NCBI RefSeq assembly: GCF_026340975.1
Contig: NZ_JAPEOS010000001.1
Coordinates: 4,869,001 to 4,933,000 of the forward strand
Direction of reading: 5' to 3'
DNA length: 64,000 nucleotides
Source of the DNA: Streptomyces sp. NBC_01214
GTDB taxonomy: Bacteria; Actinomycetota; Actinomycetes; Streptomycetales; Streptomycetaceae
Under the pieces are notes generated by a model. That model did no database searches. It saw only the letters and a list, made by a program, of their open reading frames with translations, and was not told where the DNA came from. A program made the position numbers and the translations under genes. Numbering within the stretch: the stretch's first letter is position 1; each line of letters begins with the position of its first letter. Below are positions 8,602-18,052 of this stretch, piece by piece.

Positions 8602-9831
8602 ATGACCAGCGGTTATTCCGTACCTGTTTCGTTGCCCGACGGTCTCGCCCTGCGACAGGCGAGGCCCGCAGATCTCGACCAGATTGGCGCGCTCCTGTCC
8701 GAGCGTGGTGAGCCGGACGACGCCATCGACCACCGGCTGGTGGTCACCGACCCCGACGCGGGCTTGTCCGCCTGTGCCGTGGTCGTCGACGGCGACCGGG
8801 TCGTGTCCACCGCGACGCTCCTCGACGAGGAGGTGCGTATCGGAGGCGTCCGCCTCCCCGCCGGCCAGGTAGAACTGGTCGCCACCGAGAGCGAATACGA
8901 GGGACGCGGGCTCGTAAGGGCGCTCATGCGCTGGGCCCACGAGCGCTCTGCCGCCCGTGGCCACCTCGTCCAGGCGATGATCGGAATCCCGTACTTCTAC
9001 CGGCTGTTCGGCTACGAGTACGCCATCGACATACCGCAGGCGCTGAACGTGAACGCCTTGCCGCCCGGCGATGCAACGGCCACGCTCCGCGCCGCCCGGC
9101 CCTCGGACATCCCCTCCATGGCTGCCCTGCAAGCCTCGGCGCAGAGCGGGTTCGATGTGACCATGCCGCACTCGGAGGCGTGCTGGCGATGGCTCCTGGA
9201 CCACGAGGCGAGCAACCTCTGGGTTCTCGAGCACGCCGACACGGTCATTGCCACCGCGCGCACCACGCCTCCCGGTGAGGAGATGCTCCTGGCCGAGGCG
9301 GCGGCGCGCGACGAGGCGGCGGCACGGGACCTCCTGAGGGGCGTTGCAGCCCTGGCACCCGGCGACCCGATACGGATCGTCCATCGGGCAGGCACCGTGA
9401 CGGGCAACGCGTGGCAGGAGTTCATCGACCACGAACCGCACCGGAACGCAGAGCAGTACTACATCCGCATCCCGGATGTCGCAGCGCTTCTCGACAGGCT
9501 GCGTCCGCTGTTCTGGCAGCGCCTCGCCGCGGCCGGTATCGACCGCACCGGCCGAGACATCGTCATCTCCACCTTTGGTGCCCACTACCGGATTCCCGTT
9601 CTCGCCGACGGGCTCGGTGAGATCGTCACCGGCGGACCGATACAGTCGCCGGGAGCCGTGAAAGGCGCCGGTGTGGCGCCCGACCATCTGGCCGCCCTGC
9701 TGTTCGGCCCGCACGGAATCGAGGGGCTGACCCGGATCCGCCCCGACGTCTACTCCGCAGACGAGGAGCTGTTCCGGGTGCTTTTCCCTCCGCTCACTGC
9801 CGACGTGCTCAGCTACTACCTCCCTTACTAG
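8602..9831 (+). CDS. GNAT-superfamily N-acetyltransferase, two-domain
   Basis: A 409-residue protein from the ATG at 8602; a GTG two codons earlier is possible. Residues about 1-130 form a GNAT domain with the acetyl-CoA loop YEGRGLVRALMRWAHE. A second GNAT-like segment starts near LRAARPSDIPSMAALQ. The C-terminal third (including ISTFGAHYRIPVLADGLGEI) resembles a sterol-carrier-like fold as in the enhanced-intracellular-survival family. It probably acetylates a small molecule or amine using acetyl-CoA in the cytosol. Substrate is unknown. It is flanked by transposase remnants on both sides. Confidence 0.75.
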   Translation: MTSGYSVPVSLPDGLALRQARPADLDQIGALLSERGEPDDAIDHRLVVTDPDAGLSACAVVVDGDRVVSTATLLDEEVRIGGVRLPAGQVELVATESEYEGRGLVRALMRWAHERSAARGHLVQAMIGIPYFYRLFGYEYAIDIPQALNVNALPPGDATATLRAARPSDIPSMAALQASAQSGFDVTMPHSEACWRWLLDHEASNLWVLEHADTVIATARTTPPGEEMLLAEAAARDEAAARDLLRGVAALAPGDPIRIVHRAGTVTGNAWQEFIDHEPHRNAEQYYIRIPDVAALLDRLRPLFWQRLAAAGIDRTGRDIVISTFGAHYRIPVLADGLGEIVTGGPIQSPGAVKGAGVAPDHLAALLFGPHGIEGLTRIRPDVYSADEELFRVLFPPLTADVLSYYLPY

Positions 9832-9839
9832 TGACCTGA

Positions 9840-10160
9840 GTCCGAGATTCGGTGGCCGTAGGCGTCGGCTTTGTCGTGGATCTGCGCCAGACCGGGCACC
9901 TCGGCGGGGTGGGCGGTGGCGGGATCACCATCAGGTGATCGACGCGATCGCGTTCAAGTACCGCACCGGGACGCCGTGGATGGGCTTGCCCGAGTGCTTC
10001 GGTTCGTGGAAGGACGCCCACGGCCGGCTACGAATGTGGGCGATCGACGGCACGTGGCAGCGGGTCTTCGTCGCTTTGCCTGCCCGGGGCGACGTCGAGG
10101 CTTCGCTGAGGTCGTGCCAAGGCGCCACCGGTCGGAGGCCAGGCCCGCCTGACGTGCCCT
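9840..10160 (+). mobile_element. IS5-family transposase N-terminal remnant
   Basis: The frame contains IDAIAFKYRTGTPWMGLPE, then FGSWKDAHGRLRMWAIDGTW. This is the conserved N-terminal region of IS5-family OrfA (Streptomyces type), where RTGxPWxDLPxxFGxW is diagnostic. Homology stops after about 10100, where an oppositely oriented ISL3 fragment begins, so the element has been cut by another insertion or deletion. Confidence 0.65.
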
Positions 10161-10500
10161 GGCGGTGGCACCCTCGGCGAAGAACGGGGCCCGGTCCTGG
10201 CAGACCACCTCGATCCCCGGCCGTTTCGCCGGCCAGGCTGCTTGGCTGGCTGCTTCCCGGCCGGGGAGCAGGTCGACTTGGCGACGGGTCTCGATGTCGA
10301 CCAGGACGGTTTCGGCAGCGCGTCGACCAGGTGCAGGACCGTGCTCCGGCCGACGCCGACGCCGAGCACCTGGGCCATGCGGGAGCCGGCCCGGCCGGAC
10401 AGTGCCGGTCCGATGTCGGCCGGCGTCGAGCGAAGCCGTTCCGTCCGCTGGCCCTGGTGACGCGTCAGCCCCGGAACCTCCTCGACTGACGTCCACCGCC
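10125..10500 (-). mobile_element. ISL3-family transposase internal remnant
   Basis: Minus-strand segments read SRMAQVLGVGVGRSTVLHLV, then in another frame VLVDIETRRQVDLLPGRE, GIEVVCQDRAPFFAEGA and SDRW. DIETRRxVDLLPxRE followed by VVCRDRAxxFAEGA and ADRWHL is the catalytic-core signature of ISL3 transposases. At least two frame changes are present, and no C-terminus follows. A separate ISL3 C-terminal remnant lies at 35590-36180. Confidence 0.65.
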
Positions 10501-10576
10501 CACAGGAAGCATTCGGCAGGTGAACCGTCGGACTCCCAACCGGAGAACCACCACCTTGCAGGTAGGGGCCGTGAAC

Positions 10577-10623
10577 ACGATCCGACCACGATCCGACCAC
10601 GATCCGACCACGATCCGACCACG
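10577..10623. repeat. 11-bp tandem repeat, about 4.3 copies
   Basis: The unit ACGATCCGACC is repeated without change four times and followed by a partial fifth copy. It lies in a gene-free stretch between an ISL3 remnant and the P450 gene. No gene frame crosses it. Confidence 0.85.
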
Positions 10624-10729
10624 TGCGCGCTATGGGAGGGTCCCGCGATGCGTACGAGGGCATTCGTGTCGGCCCGGAGGCCGCCAGGGGCGATGTCGTG
10701 GGCCCGGGAGTACTCGGGATGGGCGCGCA

Positions 10730-10757
10730 GCAGCTCAGCAGCTCAGCAGCTCAGCAG
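10730..10757. repeat. 8-bp tandem repeat, 3.5 copies
   Basis: The unit GCAGCTCA is repeated three and a half times. It lies 55 bases beyond the stop codon of the minus-strand P450 at 10812, outside any supported gene. Confidence 0.8.
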
Positions 10758-10811
10758 TTTCTGCCTGGCGCGCGCGTCAGTAAAAGGGGGTGATCGCGGT
10801 GCTGTTGGCCA

Positions 10812-12089
10812 TCAGGGTTCCTGATCGGCAGGTGTCGTCAGGGCGGTGGCCGGCCGGAGTCGGACGGGCAGGACCTGGTGGCCGTTGCTGATCAGTGAGC
10901 CCAGCGGCCGGAGCTGATCGGCGGAGACGGCGAGTTCGAGCTGCGGGAAGCGGCCGAACAGCAGCCGCAGGCTCACGGCGACCTCCAGGCGGGCGAGCGG
11001 CGCCCCGAGGCAGAAGTGGACACCGTGCCCGAACGCCAGGTGGTCCTTGCTGACGCGGTTGATGTCGAAGGTGTCGGCGGTTTCGCCGTGCCAGTCCGGA
11101 TGGCGGTTGGCGGCGGCGTAGGAGGCGAGGATCGCCTCTCCCCGGGCGATGGTCTGTCCGTCGGGCAGCGTGATGTCGGTGACGGCGAAGCGCATCGGGA
11201 GGTGCTTGACGGCCGGCTCCAGGCGCAGGGTCTCCTCGACGACGTCGTTCCAGTCGGCGTCGCCGGCGCGGATGCGGCCGAGCTGCTCGGGGTGGGTCAG
11301 CAACAGGATGACGGCCTGGTCGATGACGTTGACGGTGGTCTCGTATCCGGCGCTGATCATCAACAGGAGGGTGTCGCGAAGTTCGGCGTCGGACAGGCCG
11401 CGCCCGTCCCCGCCCCCCTCCCCGTCGTCATCGCGGGCGGCGATGAGGAGGGAGGTCATGTCATCGCCGGGCTCGGTGTGCTTGGCGGCGATGAGCCCGT
11501 CGAGGGCGTCGTAGAGGCGGGCGGTGTTGGCGGCCTGCTCGTCGGAGCTCAACGTGGTGTCGAAGACGCCGTCGACGAGGGTGCGGAAGACGCTGCGCTG
11601 GTCTGCCGGTACGCCCATGAGGTGGCCGATGACGGCGATCGGGAGCGGGTAGGCGAGGTGCTCGCGCAGATCGGCGGTCTCCCCGGCGGGCAGGGCGTCG
11701 AGGCCGTCGAGGATGGCCGTGACGACCGTTTCGACGACGTGGGTGAGGCCGGCGATGCGGCGTGCGGAGAAAGCCGGTGCGATCATCCGGCGCAGCCGCC
11801 GGTGGTCGGAGCCGTACGCGGTGAACATGTTGCTCACGCCCACCCACAGAGCGAGCGGCCATGTCTGTATGACCTCGCCGAACGCCGGCCAGTGGGCACG
11901 GGCGTCCTTGGACACGTCGGGGCTGGTCAGCAGGTTCTTCAACAGGGCCGGGTCAGTGACGGACCAGGCGGACACGCCGAGGACGTCGACGCGGACCGCG
12001 GATCCGTGGCCGCGCAGTTGCTCGTGCTCGCCGTGGTGGTCGGCGCCGGTGGGGTCGAGGACGATCGGAGCGGTGGACTGCGGTGCCAT
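10812..12089 (-). CDS. cytochrome P450
   Basis: A 425-residue soluble bacterial P450. The I-helix oxygen-binding motif is ISAGYETTVN, the K-helix ExxR is in EETLRLEP, and the heme-thiolate loop is FGHGVHFCLGAPLAR with the cysteine ligand. It will hydroxylate or otherwise oxidise a small substrate using electrons from a ferredoxin, which is not encoded nearby. The start at 12089 is supported by GAAGGAG five bases upstream. Upstream on the same strand lies a decayed second P450 (12175-12910), and a third on the plus strand (13504-14724). The substrate cannot be deduced. Confidence 0.92.
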   Translation of the reverse strand: MAPQSTAPIVLDPTGADHHGEHEQLRGHGSAVRVDVLGVSAWSVTDPALLKNLLTSPDVSKDARAHWPAFGEVIQTWPLALWVGVSNMFTAYGSDHRRLRRMIAPAFSARRIAGLTHVVETVVTAILDGLDALPAGETADLREHLAYPLPIAVIGHLMGVPADQRSVFRTLVDGVFDTTLSSDEQAANTARLYDALDGLIAAKHTEPGDDMTSLLIAARDDDGEGGGDGRGLSDAELRDTLLLMISAGYETTVNVIDQAVILLLTHPEQLGRIRAGDADWNDVVEETLRLEPAVKHLPMRFAVTDITLPDGQTIARGEAILASYAAANRHPDWHGETADTFDINRVSKDHLAFGHGVHFCLGAPLARLEVAVSLRLLFGRFPQLELAVSADQLRPLGSLISNGHQVLPVRLRPATALTTPADQEP

Positions 12090-12174
12090 CAGGACTCCTT
12101 CAGGCTGCGATGGGGGCGGGGAAGAGGACCGGAAGGGTGGGTCGGGGCGCAGTGGAACGGGCCCGGGCGCCACG

Positions 12175-12910
12175 CTAGGGCATCAGGAGGGCAGGCGAGG
12201 TCCTTCTCGGACAGGGCATCGAACAGGTGGGTGGTGACGGCCGTCCCGGCGATGAGGGAGACGTGCGAGCGCGCGGGGCAGGCGTGCGGGGCATGCGTGC
12301 GGCGTAGGCGTGCGGGTAGGCGTGCGGGGCAGGTGTGCGGGGCAGGTGTGCAGTCCGGTGCTCCACGACAGGTGGGCCCGGTCTCCGGAGCTGCCTGTCT
12401 CGCCGAGCCCGGGATGGTTGTTGCACGCCTTCATGGAGATGACGACCGGCTAACGGGCGGGCAGCACGACTCCGTCGATGTTGACGGGCCGGGGTGGGGA
12501 GGAGACGCAGTAGTTGGCCAGTAGCGGGTCACTCCAGAGACCGTGTCAGCGGCTTCCCTACGGAGGCCCCGCCGGCGTGGACGTCCGCGGAAAACTCCAC
12601 GTCGGTGAGGAGCTCGAAGACCGCGTTGGTGATCAGGTTGGTCGGAGGCTCGATTCCTGCCCCGCACAGCGTGGCGAGCTGCTGTGCCCGCTCAGCATCG
12701 TCAAGACGCGCGGACTGCATGCGGACTGCATGACGAGCCGGGAAGTGACGTCGTGGCCGGGCAGCTGCCGACGCAGGTTCGCACCCACCACCATGGATAC
12801 CCGACCGTTCCGGTCGGCTCCTTGGCCCATCCGGAGGATGAGGGGGGACACGATCGGCAGGATCGTGCCCACCGTCTTCTGCGGAGGCTGAGTGGCCCGG
12901 TCCCGGCGGC
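12175..12910 (-). pseudogene. CYP157-like cytochrome P450 remnant
   Basis: Minus-strand segments in changing frames read ILRMGQGADRNGRVSMVVGA, LDDAERAQQLATLCGAGIEP, TNLITNAVFELLTD, PPRPVNIDGVVLPA, VVISMKACNN and AHLSWSTGLHTCPA, ending with TAVTTHLFDALSEKDLA and a TAG at 12175-12177. GAGIEPxTNLI with an unusual H/W-S-x-G-x-H-x-C-P-A heme loop is typical of the CYP157 group often found beside conservon operons. Stops and frameshifts kill it. A GCGTGCGGG-rich repeat at about 12285-12355 has expanded just after the heme loop. The N-terminal half is missing, and 12911-13503 shows no gene. Confidence 0.65.
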
Positions 12911-13503
12911 TCACATTCGGGGCCCGCCCCCGCCACCACCCTGAGCGGGGGCCTGGAGACGGCGTGGCGTCGGCCGGCGCGGGCACGTCTGGCCGAGGTC
13001 CGGTCGCACTGCGGGCCGTCTTGTGCGGAGGGAAGCGGGCCGGCCTCCCTGCGACGGCGTACCGGTGGCCGCCGCAGGGATCGAAGGGGGCCTCGCGGCA
13101 CCGGTCGTACACGACGAATTGCTCGCGCGGGCAGCACAGGGCGGGTCAGACCCCGCACAGTTGGGTTCCTGCATCGGGATCGGTACGAGGCTGTGGTGGG
13201 TCGTGCATGCCGATGGCTGCTCAGGCGGCGCCGCGGACACGGACGGGCCCGATCCACACTTCCGCTCGCGAAGAACTGCTGACGCTGCAACGGACCGTAG
13301 CCGGAGAGCTCGGCGCCCCATCGCACAGGAGTCCGGGGCGTCCCATCGCAGAGTGGGACCCCCACGACCTGGAAGTGCACCCCGCGGCCGTCGGTGCGGC
13401 GGCCGGGGCGGTCTCGGAGCGGCCCTGCCCAGCCATGTGCGGCGCGGCCACGACCGGGCGACGGGCTCGATGCCCGGCCGTGACGACGAATTAGGGTGTG
13501 CCC

Positions 13504-14724
13504 ATGGATCTTCAAGGCGAGCTCGTCACCCACCCCTACGCCGCGTACCAGCGCTTGCGTGATGCTGCGCCAGTTCAGCGCATCGCCGGGCCCGGTGGCG
13601 AGCCCGCATGGCTCGTCACTCGGTACGACGACGTTCGCTCAGCCCTCGCGGATCCACGGCTGTCCCTCAACAAGGCCAATGCGGTGGAGGGCGCGTACCG
13701 CGGCTTGTCACTACCGCCGGCCCTGGACGCCAACCTCTTGAACATGGATCCCCCCGACCACACCCGCCTGCGCAAGCTCGTGGGCCGCGCGTTCACGCCT
13801 CGCCGCGTGGAAGAGCTCCGGACCCCGATCCGACGCACCGCGGACGACTTGCTCGACGCCCTCGGCACGCACGGTCGGACCGACCTGATCGCGGCCTACG
13901 CGGCGCCACTGCCGATCACCGTCATCTGCGACCTCCTCGGAGTCCCGGACGGACATCGCACGGACTTTCGCGGCTGGACCAACGAGCTGATCGCACCGGA
14001 CCCCAGTCGCCCCCAGGCGGCCAAGCAAGCGATCGGCGCCATGCTCGCCTTCTTCACCGAGCTCATCGCCCACAAGCGCCGGCACCCCGCCGACGACTTG
14101 CTGTCCGACCTGATCACGGTTCGCGACACCGACGGCGACCGCCTCAGCGAGGACGAACTGACCTCGCTCGCCTTCTTGATCCTCGGCGCCGGATACGAGA
14201 ACACCGTCCAACTCATCGGCAACGCGGTCCATGCCCTCCTGACCCATCCCGAGCTCTTGGCACGCCTTCGCCTGGACCCGTCGAAGCTCCCTGATGCCGT
14301 GGAGGAACTGGCTCGCTACGAAGGCCCCGCGCTGCTGTCGATCCGCCGTTTCCCGACCGAGGACGTGACCATCAGCGGGGTAACCATCCCTGCAGGAGAA
14401 ACTGTTCTGCTGTCGCTGTCCGCGGCCAACCGCGATCCCGCCCGCTTCCCCCACCCCGAGCAGCTCGACGTCGACCGCGACACCTCCGGACATCTGGCAC
14501 TGGGCTACGGAATCCACTACTGCCTGGGCGCCCCGCTGGCCCGCGCTGAGACCGAGATCGCCCTGGCCGCACTCCTCGAGCGATTCAGCAGCCTGGCCCT
14601 GACCGAGACCGAACCCCAGTGGCGAACCTCTTTGCGGGCCCGCGGCCTCGCGGCGCTTCCCGTGGAGTACAAGGCGGTCGTACCTGCCGTACCTGCCGTA
14701 CGCGCCGCACGTCCGCTTGCGTGA
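13504..14724 (+). CDS. cytochrome P450, CYP107-like
   Basis: A 406-residue P450. The ATG at 13504 is preferred (GTG at 13498 possible). Motifs are DPPDHTRLRKLVGRAFT in the C-helix region, ILGAGYENTVQ in the I-helix, EELARYEGP for ExxR, and LGYGIHYCLGAPLAR for the heme loop. The I-helix carries Asn where most P450s have the first Thr of the E-T-T triad, which may alter proton delivery. The C-terminus ends in a VPAVPAV repeat. No redox partner or pathway gene is adjacent. It runs divergently to the other P450 and convergently with the tpg remnant downstream. Confidence 0.9.
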   Translation: MDLQGELVTHPYAAYQRLRDAAPVQRIAGPGGEPAWLVTRYDDVRSALADPRLSLNKANAVEGAYRGLSLPPALDANLLNMDPPDHTRLRKLVGRAFTPRRVEELRTPIRRTADDLLDALGTHGRTDLIAAYAAPLPITVICDLLGVPDGHRTDFRGWTNELIAPDPSRPQAAKQAIGAMLAFFTELIAHKRRHPADDLLSDLITVRDTDGDRLSEDELTSLAFLILGAGYENTVQLIGNAVHALLTHPELLARLRLDPSKLPDAVEELARYEGPALLSIRRFPTEDVTISGVTIPAGETVLLSLSAANRDPARFPHPEQLDVDRDTSGHLALGYGIHYCLGAPLARAETEIALAALLERFSSLALTETEPQWRTSLRARGLAALPVEYKAVVPAVPAVRAARPLA

Positions 14725-14840
14725 GAACGCCACAGTGAGGCTGTGGGGCCTCCGGCGTACGGGGCGAGGCACGTAACCATCGGGCCGACGGGACGCGTGT
14801 GGGGCTGCCCCGTCGGACCGGGCCGTAGTGATCGTGCTCT

Positions 14841-15414
14841 TCAGTAGGAGACGTCGACGTGGTCGATGTCGGTGAACTCGACCTCGAGGAGGCCGGCGCG
14901 GGTTCCGGCGTCCTGGAAATGGGTCTCCTGGAGGCCTTCGGCGAGCCCTTCGGTGAGGCCTTCGGTGAGGCCCTTCGGTGACGGTCGAGCGCAGTTCCGG
15001 ATCGGCGGCGCCCTTGTTGAGGCGCGCCGAAGAGCCGTTGCGCGTAGGCGGCGGGGAGGTGGACGGTCAGGCGGCGCGTGCGTCCGTCGTCGGTGGTGCC
15101 GACGGGGGCGGTGTAGCCGAACCGGGCCCGGGTCTCGACGGTGATGCCGGTGCGGGCCACGGCCCGCTTGCGCAGCTCGTCACGTACGGCCGGCTGCCAG
15201 CGGGAGCGGACCGCGGCGTCGATGCGGTCCGTGATCGCTTTGGACGGGGTCTTGCGCTCGCCGGACCGCTGGCTGACGCCGAGCTCCCGCGCGACGGCCC
15301 TGGTCGTCTTCAGCTGCCCATGGGGAAGTTGACGCGTTCCTTTCATCGTCTTGGGCGGCTCCCGGGTGAACGTCTCGCGGTCGCACGGGTGATGGCGTCC
15401 TGGATGTCCCCCAT
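14841..15414 (-). pseudogene. tpg-like telomere terminal protein remnant (copy 2)
   Basis: The gene starts at the ATG at 15414 (MGDIQDAITRAT), shifts frame to ETFTREPPKTMKG, continues with TTRAVARELGVSQRSGERK, RWQPAVRD and ITVETRARFGYTAPVGTTDD, and shifts again to DAGTRAGLLEVEFTDIDHVD before a TGA at 14841-14843. The order and motifs match full-length Tpg, so this is a recently decayed, almost complete copy with at least two frameshifts. The RYRKG segment of the helix-turn-helix is deleted. An open frame running into its start from about 15740 could be the tail of an upstream partner such as tap. Confidence 0.75.
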
Positions 15415-15740
15415 GACCTGTTCCCCTTCGTCCAGTGCGGCGTCGCCGCCCTTGATGTGCCGGGCCGGGTTCAGACTCTTCTCCATGACGTCGACGGCCC
15501 ACGCCATCTCCTGGACGCTATCGACCTCGGCCAGAGCGGGTGGTGTCCCCGGGCGGAACGAACCGGGGCGAGGCTTCCCGGAGGTGCTGTCGCCCGCGGG
15601 CTCGGAAGTGACGCACACCTTCGCGACGTTCGCCGGCTTGCGTGCATGTTCACCCGGGGCGTGGAGATGACCGCGGCCCGGACGTCGGGCCGTCCCGCCG
15701 GGCGTTCCAGCGCCTGCCACCGTTCCCCGTCCCGGTAGCA
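15415..15740 (-). other. possible tail of a gene upstream of tpg copy 2
   Basis: The minus-strand frame reads through the tpg start and upstream encodes LAEVDSVQEMAWAVDVMEKS and LNPARHIKGGDAALDEGEQ, which has coding-like bias. In intact loci tap lies just upstream of tpg, so a tap remnant is possible. I cannot confirm it from sequence alone. Confidence 0.25.
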
Positions 15741-15750
15741 CCGTCCCTGG

Positions 15751-16302
15751 TCAGTAGGCACCCGTACAGGTGGGGGCGTCGTGGGCGTCGTGGACCCAGA
15801 TGTGCAGGACGAGGGTCCGGCCTTTCCCTTCCACTCGTTCTGGCTCGTCGCTGGCGGGGTGGAAGCCCAGGGCTTGTGCGACGGAGATGCTGGGGGTGTT
15901 GTCGGCCTCGATTTCCAGCAGGAGGCGGGGGAGTTCCAGAACCTGGTGGGCGTAGTCGGTCAAGAGCTGCGCGGCACGCAGGGCCAGGCCGTGTCCACGG
16001 TGAGCGGTGCCGACGCCGTAGCCCATGGTGCCTCGGGAGAGGTTGAGCAGTACTTCGCCGAGGGGTTTGAAACCGTCGGTCGTGATGGCGAGGTGGAGTC
16101 GTTTCCCTTCGGCTCGGGTGCGGTGGATCATCTGCAAGTACTCGCGTGCCGCGGTCAGGTCGAAGGGCGAGGCGAGCGGGGTCCGGTCGGCGAAATCGGG
16201 CTCGTCGAAAAGCTCGACCATGGCCGGCAGGTCCGCGTCCTCCCACTCTCGTAGTACGAGATCACGGCCAGTCAGCCGTACGGGGGAGACGGGCAGCGGC
16301 AT
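15751..16302 (-). CDS. GNAT N-acetyltransferase, RimJ/RimL type
   Basis: A 183-residue protein with GGAGG four bases before the ATG at 16302. It begins RLTGRDLVLREWEDADLPAM, typical of RimJ/RimL-like acetyltransferases. It continues with GYGVGTAHRGHGLALRAAQL, where the acetyl-CoA loop lies, and the late motif PRLLLEIEADNTPSISVAQALG, the usual E-x-x-N-xx-S-xx-(L/A)xxLGF block. It likely acetylates an N-terminus or a small amine. No operon partner is visible. Confidence 0.8.
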   Translation of the reverse strand: MPLPVSPVRLTGRDLVLREWEDADLPAMVELFDEPDFADRTPLASPFDLTAAREYLQMIHRTRAEGKRLHLAITTDGFKPLGEVLLNLSRGTMGYGVGTAHRGHGLALRAAQLLTDYAHQVLELPRLLLEIEADNTPSISVAQALGFHPASDEPERVEGKGRTLVLHIWVHDAHDAPTCTGAY

Positions 16303-16399
16303 GAAACCTCCAGGTGAGCGATGACTAGGTGGTGATCCTGTGCTGCTGGGCACGTGATGCCCCCGCGCAGTGGCGGGCGTAGTGGTCGTCGGCCGACCG

Positions 16400-16700
16400 T
16401 CAGCAGCGGTGTTCAGGCAGAGTCACAGGTGATGGCGTCGCCGAGGAAGAGGCCGCCGCCAGCACGGTCCAGGGCCTTCTTCGGGAGCCTGCCGGCAGAC
16501 TGCCGGGCAGGACGTCGTCAGCGTAGCCGTCACGGCTGGCGAATTGGAGGGCCAAGCCCCAGGTCCAGGTCTCCAGGACGCCGGTGAAGCGCAGGCAGCG
16601 CCTCGGCCGCCCCGCGGCATCTGCACACCGTCGCCGAGCACGGCCTCGAGATGCCCGTCCCCTTCATCATGCGGGAGACCAGATCACCGGCTGGGCCGGG
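16400..16700 (-). pseudogene. degraded, unidentified minus-strand ORF
   Basis: Segments such as RFTGVLETWTWGLALQFASR and, in another frame, RAGGGLFLGDAITCDSA ending at a TGA near 16421 have coding-like bias but do not form one frame. The family is not recognised. The remainder, 16700-17372, holds no supportable gene. A GGATCCCGG/CCGGGATCC inverted repeat lies at about 17252-17291. Confidence 0.2.
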
Positions 16701-17372
16701 GCAGGCCCGCCGTGGCCTGAGCACAGGGCACGGCATCCGGTCCCACGAACACCATGGGGCCCGAGCCCCCGGACGACGGACGGCACGTCTCTACACGGCG
16801 AGGAACCACCCTAGCGTCAGGAACCCTACGGTCAGGCAACGTTGGGGCAGGACAGCAGACGCCAGACCGCACAACTTCAGCGGCCAAGGTGCGTTTCGAG
16901 TCAATCCGCTGTGCTCTCTGAGTAGGGCTGGGAGGTTCGGGCCGCGTGATGCTGCTGGAGGTTTCGGGGCTTGCTGGCGATGCCCTCGCTGTACGTGGGC
17001 TGCCGTCATCGCGATGGGTGCTCGGTTTCGGTCAGGGCGTCCATCGAACCGGTTGCCGACTCCGTGAAGCGAGTGCGTTAATTTACGGAATGCCTGCATG
17101 AAGGTGACCTGCGTACCGAGTGTGCCAGCGGCGCAGACGCGAACTCCGAAAGGGCTGGATCAAGATCGCTTCGACATGTGCGCCACCGTCTCGCCTACGT
17201 GAAGCAGAAGGGCGAAAGGCAACGCCTCAGAGATGACCTCTGGTTCGGCGTCTGGATCCCGGGTTTCCTGGATCCGGAATCCGGGATCCGGGGTGCTCCT
17301 GCGATGGATCTTGCCGAGTCGAAACGAAGCTTTCCATGTCAGGATCACCCCTTGAACGGCAGGCACTGAATC

Positions 17373-17900
17373 ATGACGCTGCTCACCCAGAGCACGACCC
17401 TCGCCCGCCCGTCCTATCGCCTGGTCGAGGTCTACGACGCGGACGCCTGCCTCACCGACGAGACGGCCATCGCCGCAGCGCGACGCGACGTTGTCGGCGG
17501 CAACGGTTACCACCTTTACATGTGCAGCCTGCAGTCCGACCTGAAGGTGGAAGTCATAGTTCGGGTGTGGGACGGACCGCAGCCTCCACCCGCTGAGGTA
17601 GAGGGTTCTACGGCCGTCAGCCTTGAGTCGGAGACCGGGTTCCTGGTGATCGGCCAGTTCGTGTTCGGACCTGCGGCGGAGATGTCGCTTCCGAGACCGG
17701 GTGTCTACGAGGGAAACGTTTCATGGGCCGGCCGGGTCGCCGCCGCCGAGTACTATGAGCACGCGCTCAGCCAGATCGAAGGCGACTGGAGCAGTGCACG
17801 GATCGGACAGTTGTGGGACGACAACCCGCAACCCGAGCAGTACACCCTCGACCTCTGGTACGTCCGCGAACCCGAACCCGTAGACGACGAGGACGACTGA
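17373..17900 (+). CDS. hypothetical protein, 175 aa, acidic
   Basis: An open frame with clear coding bias and an acidic end (VDDEDD). It has no signal peptide or membrane segment. Aromatic-rich stretches (NGYHLYMCSLQSDLKVEVIV, EQYTLDLWYVRE) suggest a beta-rich globular protein of the kind seen among small immunity-like or regulatory proteins. I do not recognise the family. It is a single gene directly upstream of an insertion-sequence remnant. Confidence 0.55.
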   Translation: MTLLTQSTTLARPSYRLVEVYDADACLTDETAIAAARRDVVGGNGYHLYMCSLQSDLKVEVIVRVWDGPQPPPAEVEGSTAVSLESETGFLVIGQFVFGPAAEMSLPRPGVYEGNVSWAGRVAAAEYYEHALSQIEGDWSSARIGQLWDDNPQPEQYTLDLWYVREPEPVDDEDD

Positions 17901-17990
17901 GCTGCGCGCTTGGGGCGCCGGCTGAGCTCGACGTTCAACCTCGCAGGTGACCCGACCTGCTGATCTGCGGTTCCTCCCGGGACTGCGGAG

Positions 17991-18046
17991 GCGGCCGTTC
18001 TCCACGCTTCGAGATGTCGAGTCACGAAGCACGAGAGAACGGCCGC
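17991..18046. repeat. 12-bp inverted repeat in front of the IS701-like transposase
   Basis: GCGGCCGTTCTC at 17991-18002 pairs perfectly with GAGAACGGCCGC at 18035-18046. A shorter inner pairing (GCTTCG/CGAAGC) extends the stem. It ends seven bases before the transposase start codon, so it may be a translation-limiting hairpin or part of the element end. Confidence 0.6.
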
Positions 18047-18052
18047 TGCCTA

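Noticed and set aside
11016..12524. 502-codon open frame on the plus strand across the P450 gene
   Set aside because: It is the antisense shadow of the P450 at 10812-12089, whose motifs are unmistakable; the Gly/Val/Asp-rich translation has no family features.
17252..17291. GGATCCCGG/CCGGGATCC hairpin as a terminator or attachment site
   Set aside because: The loop is long and itself contains a similar half-site. No gene ends just before it and no partner sequence was found.
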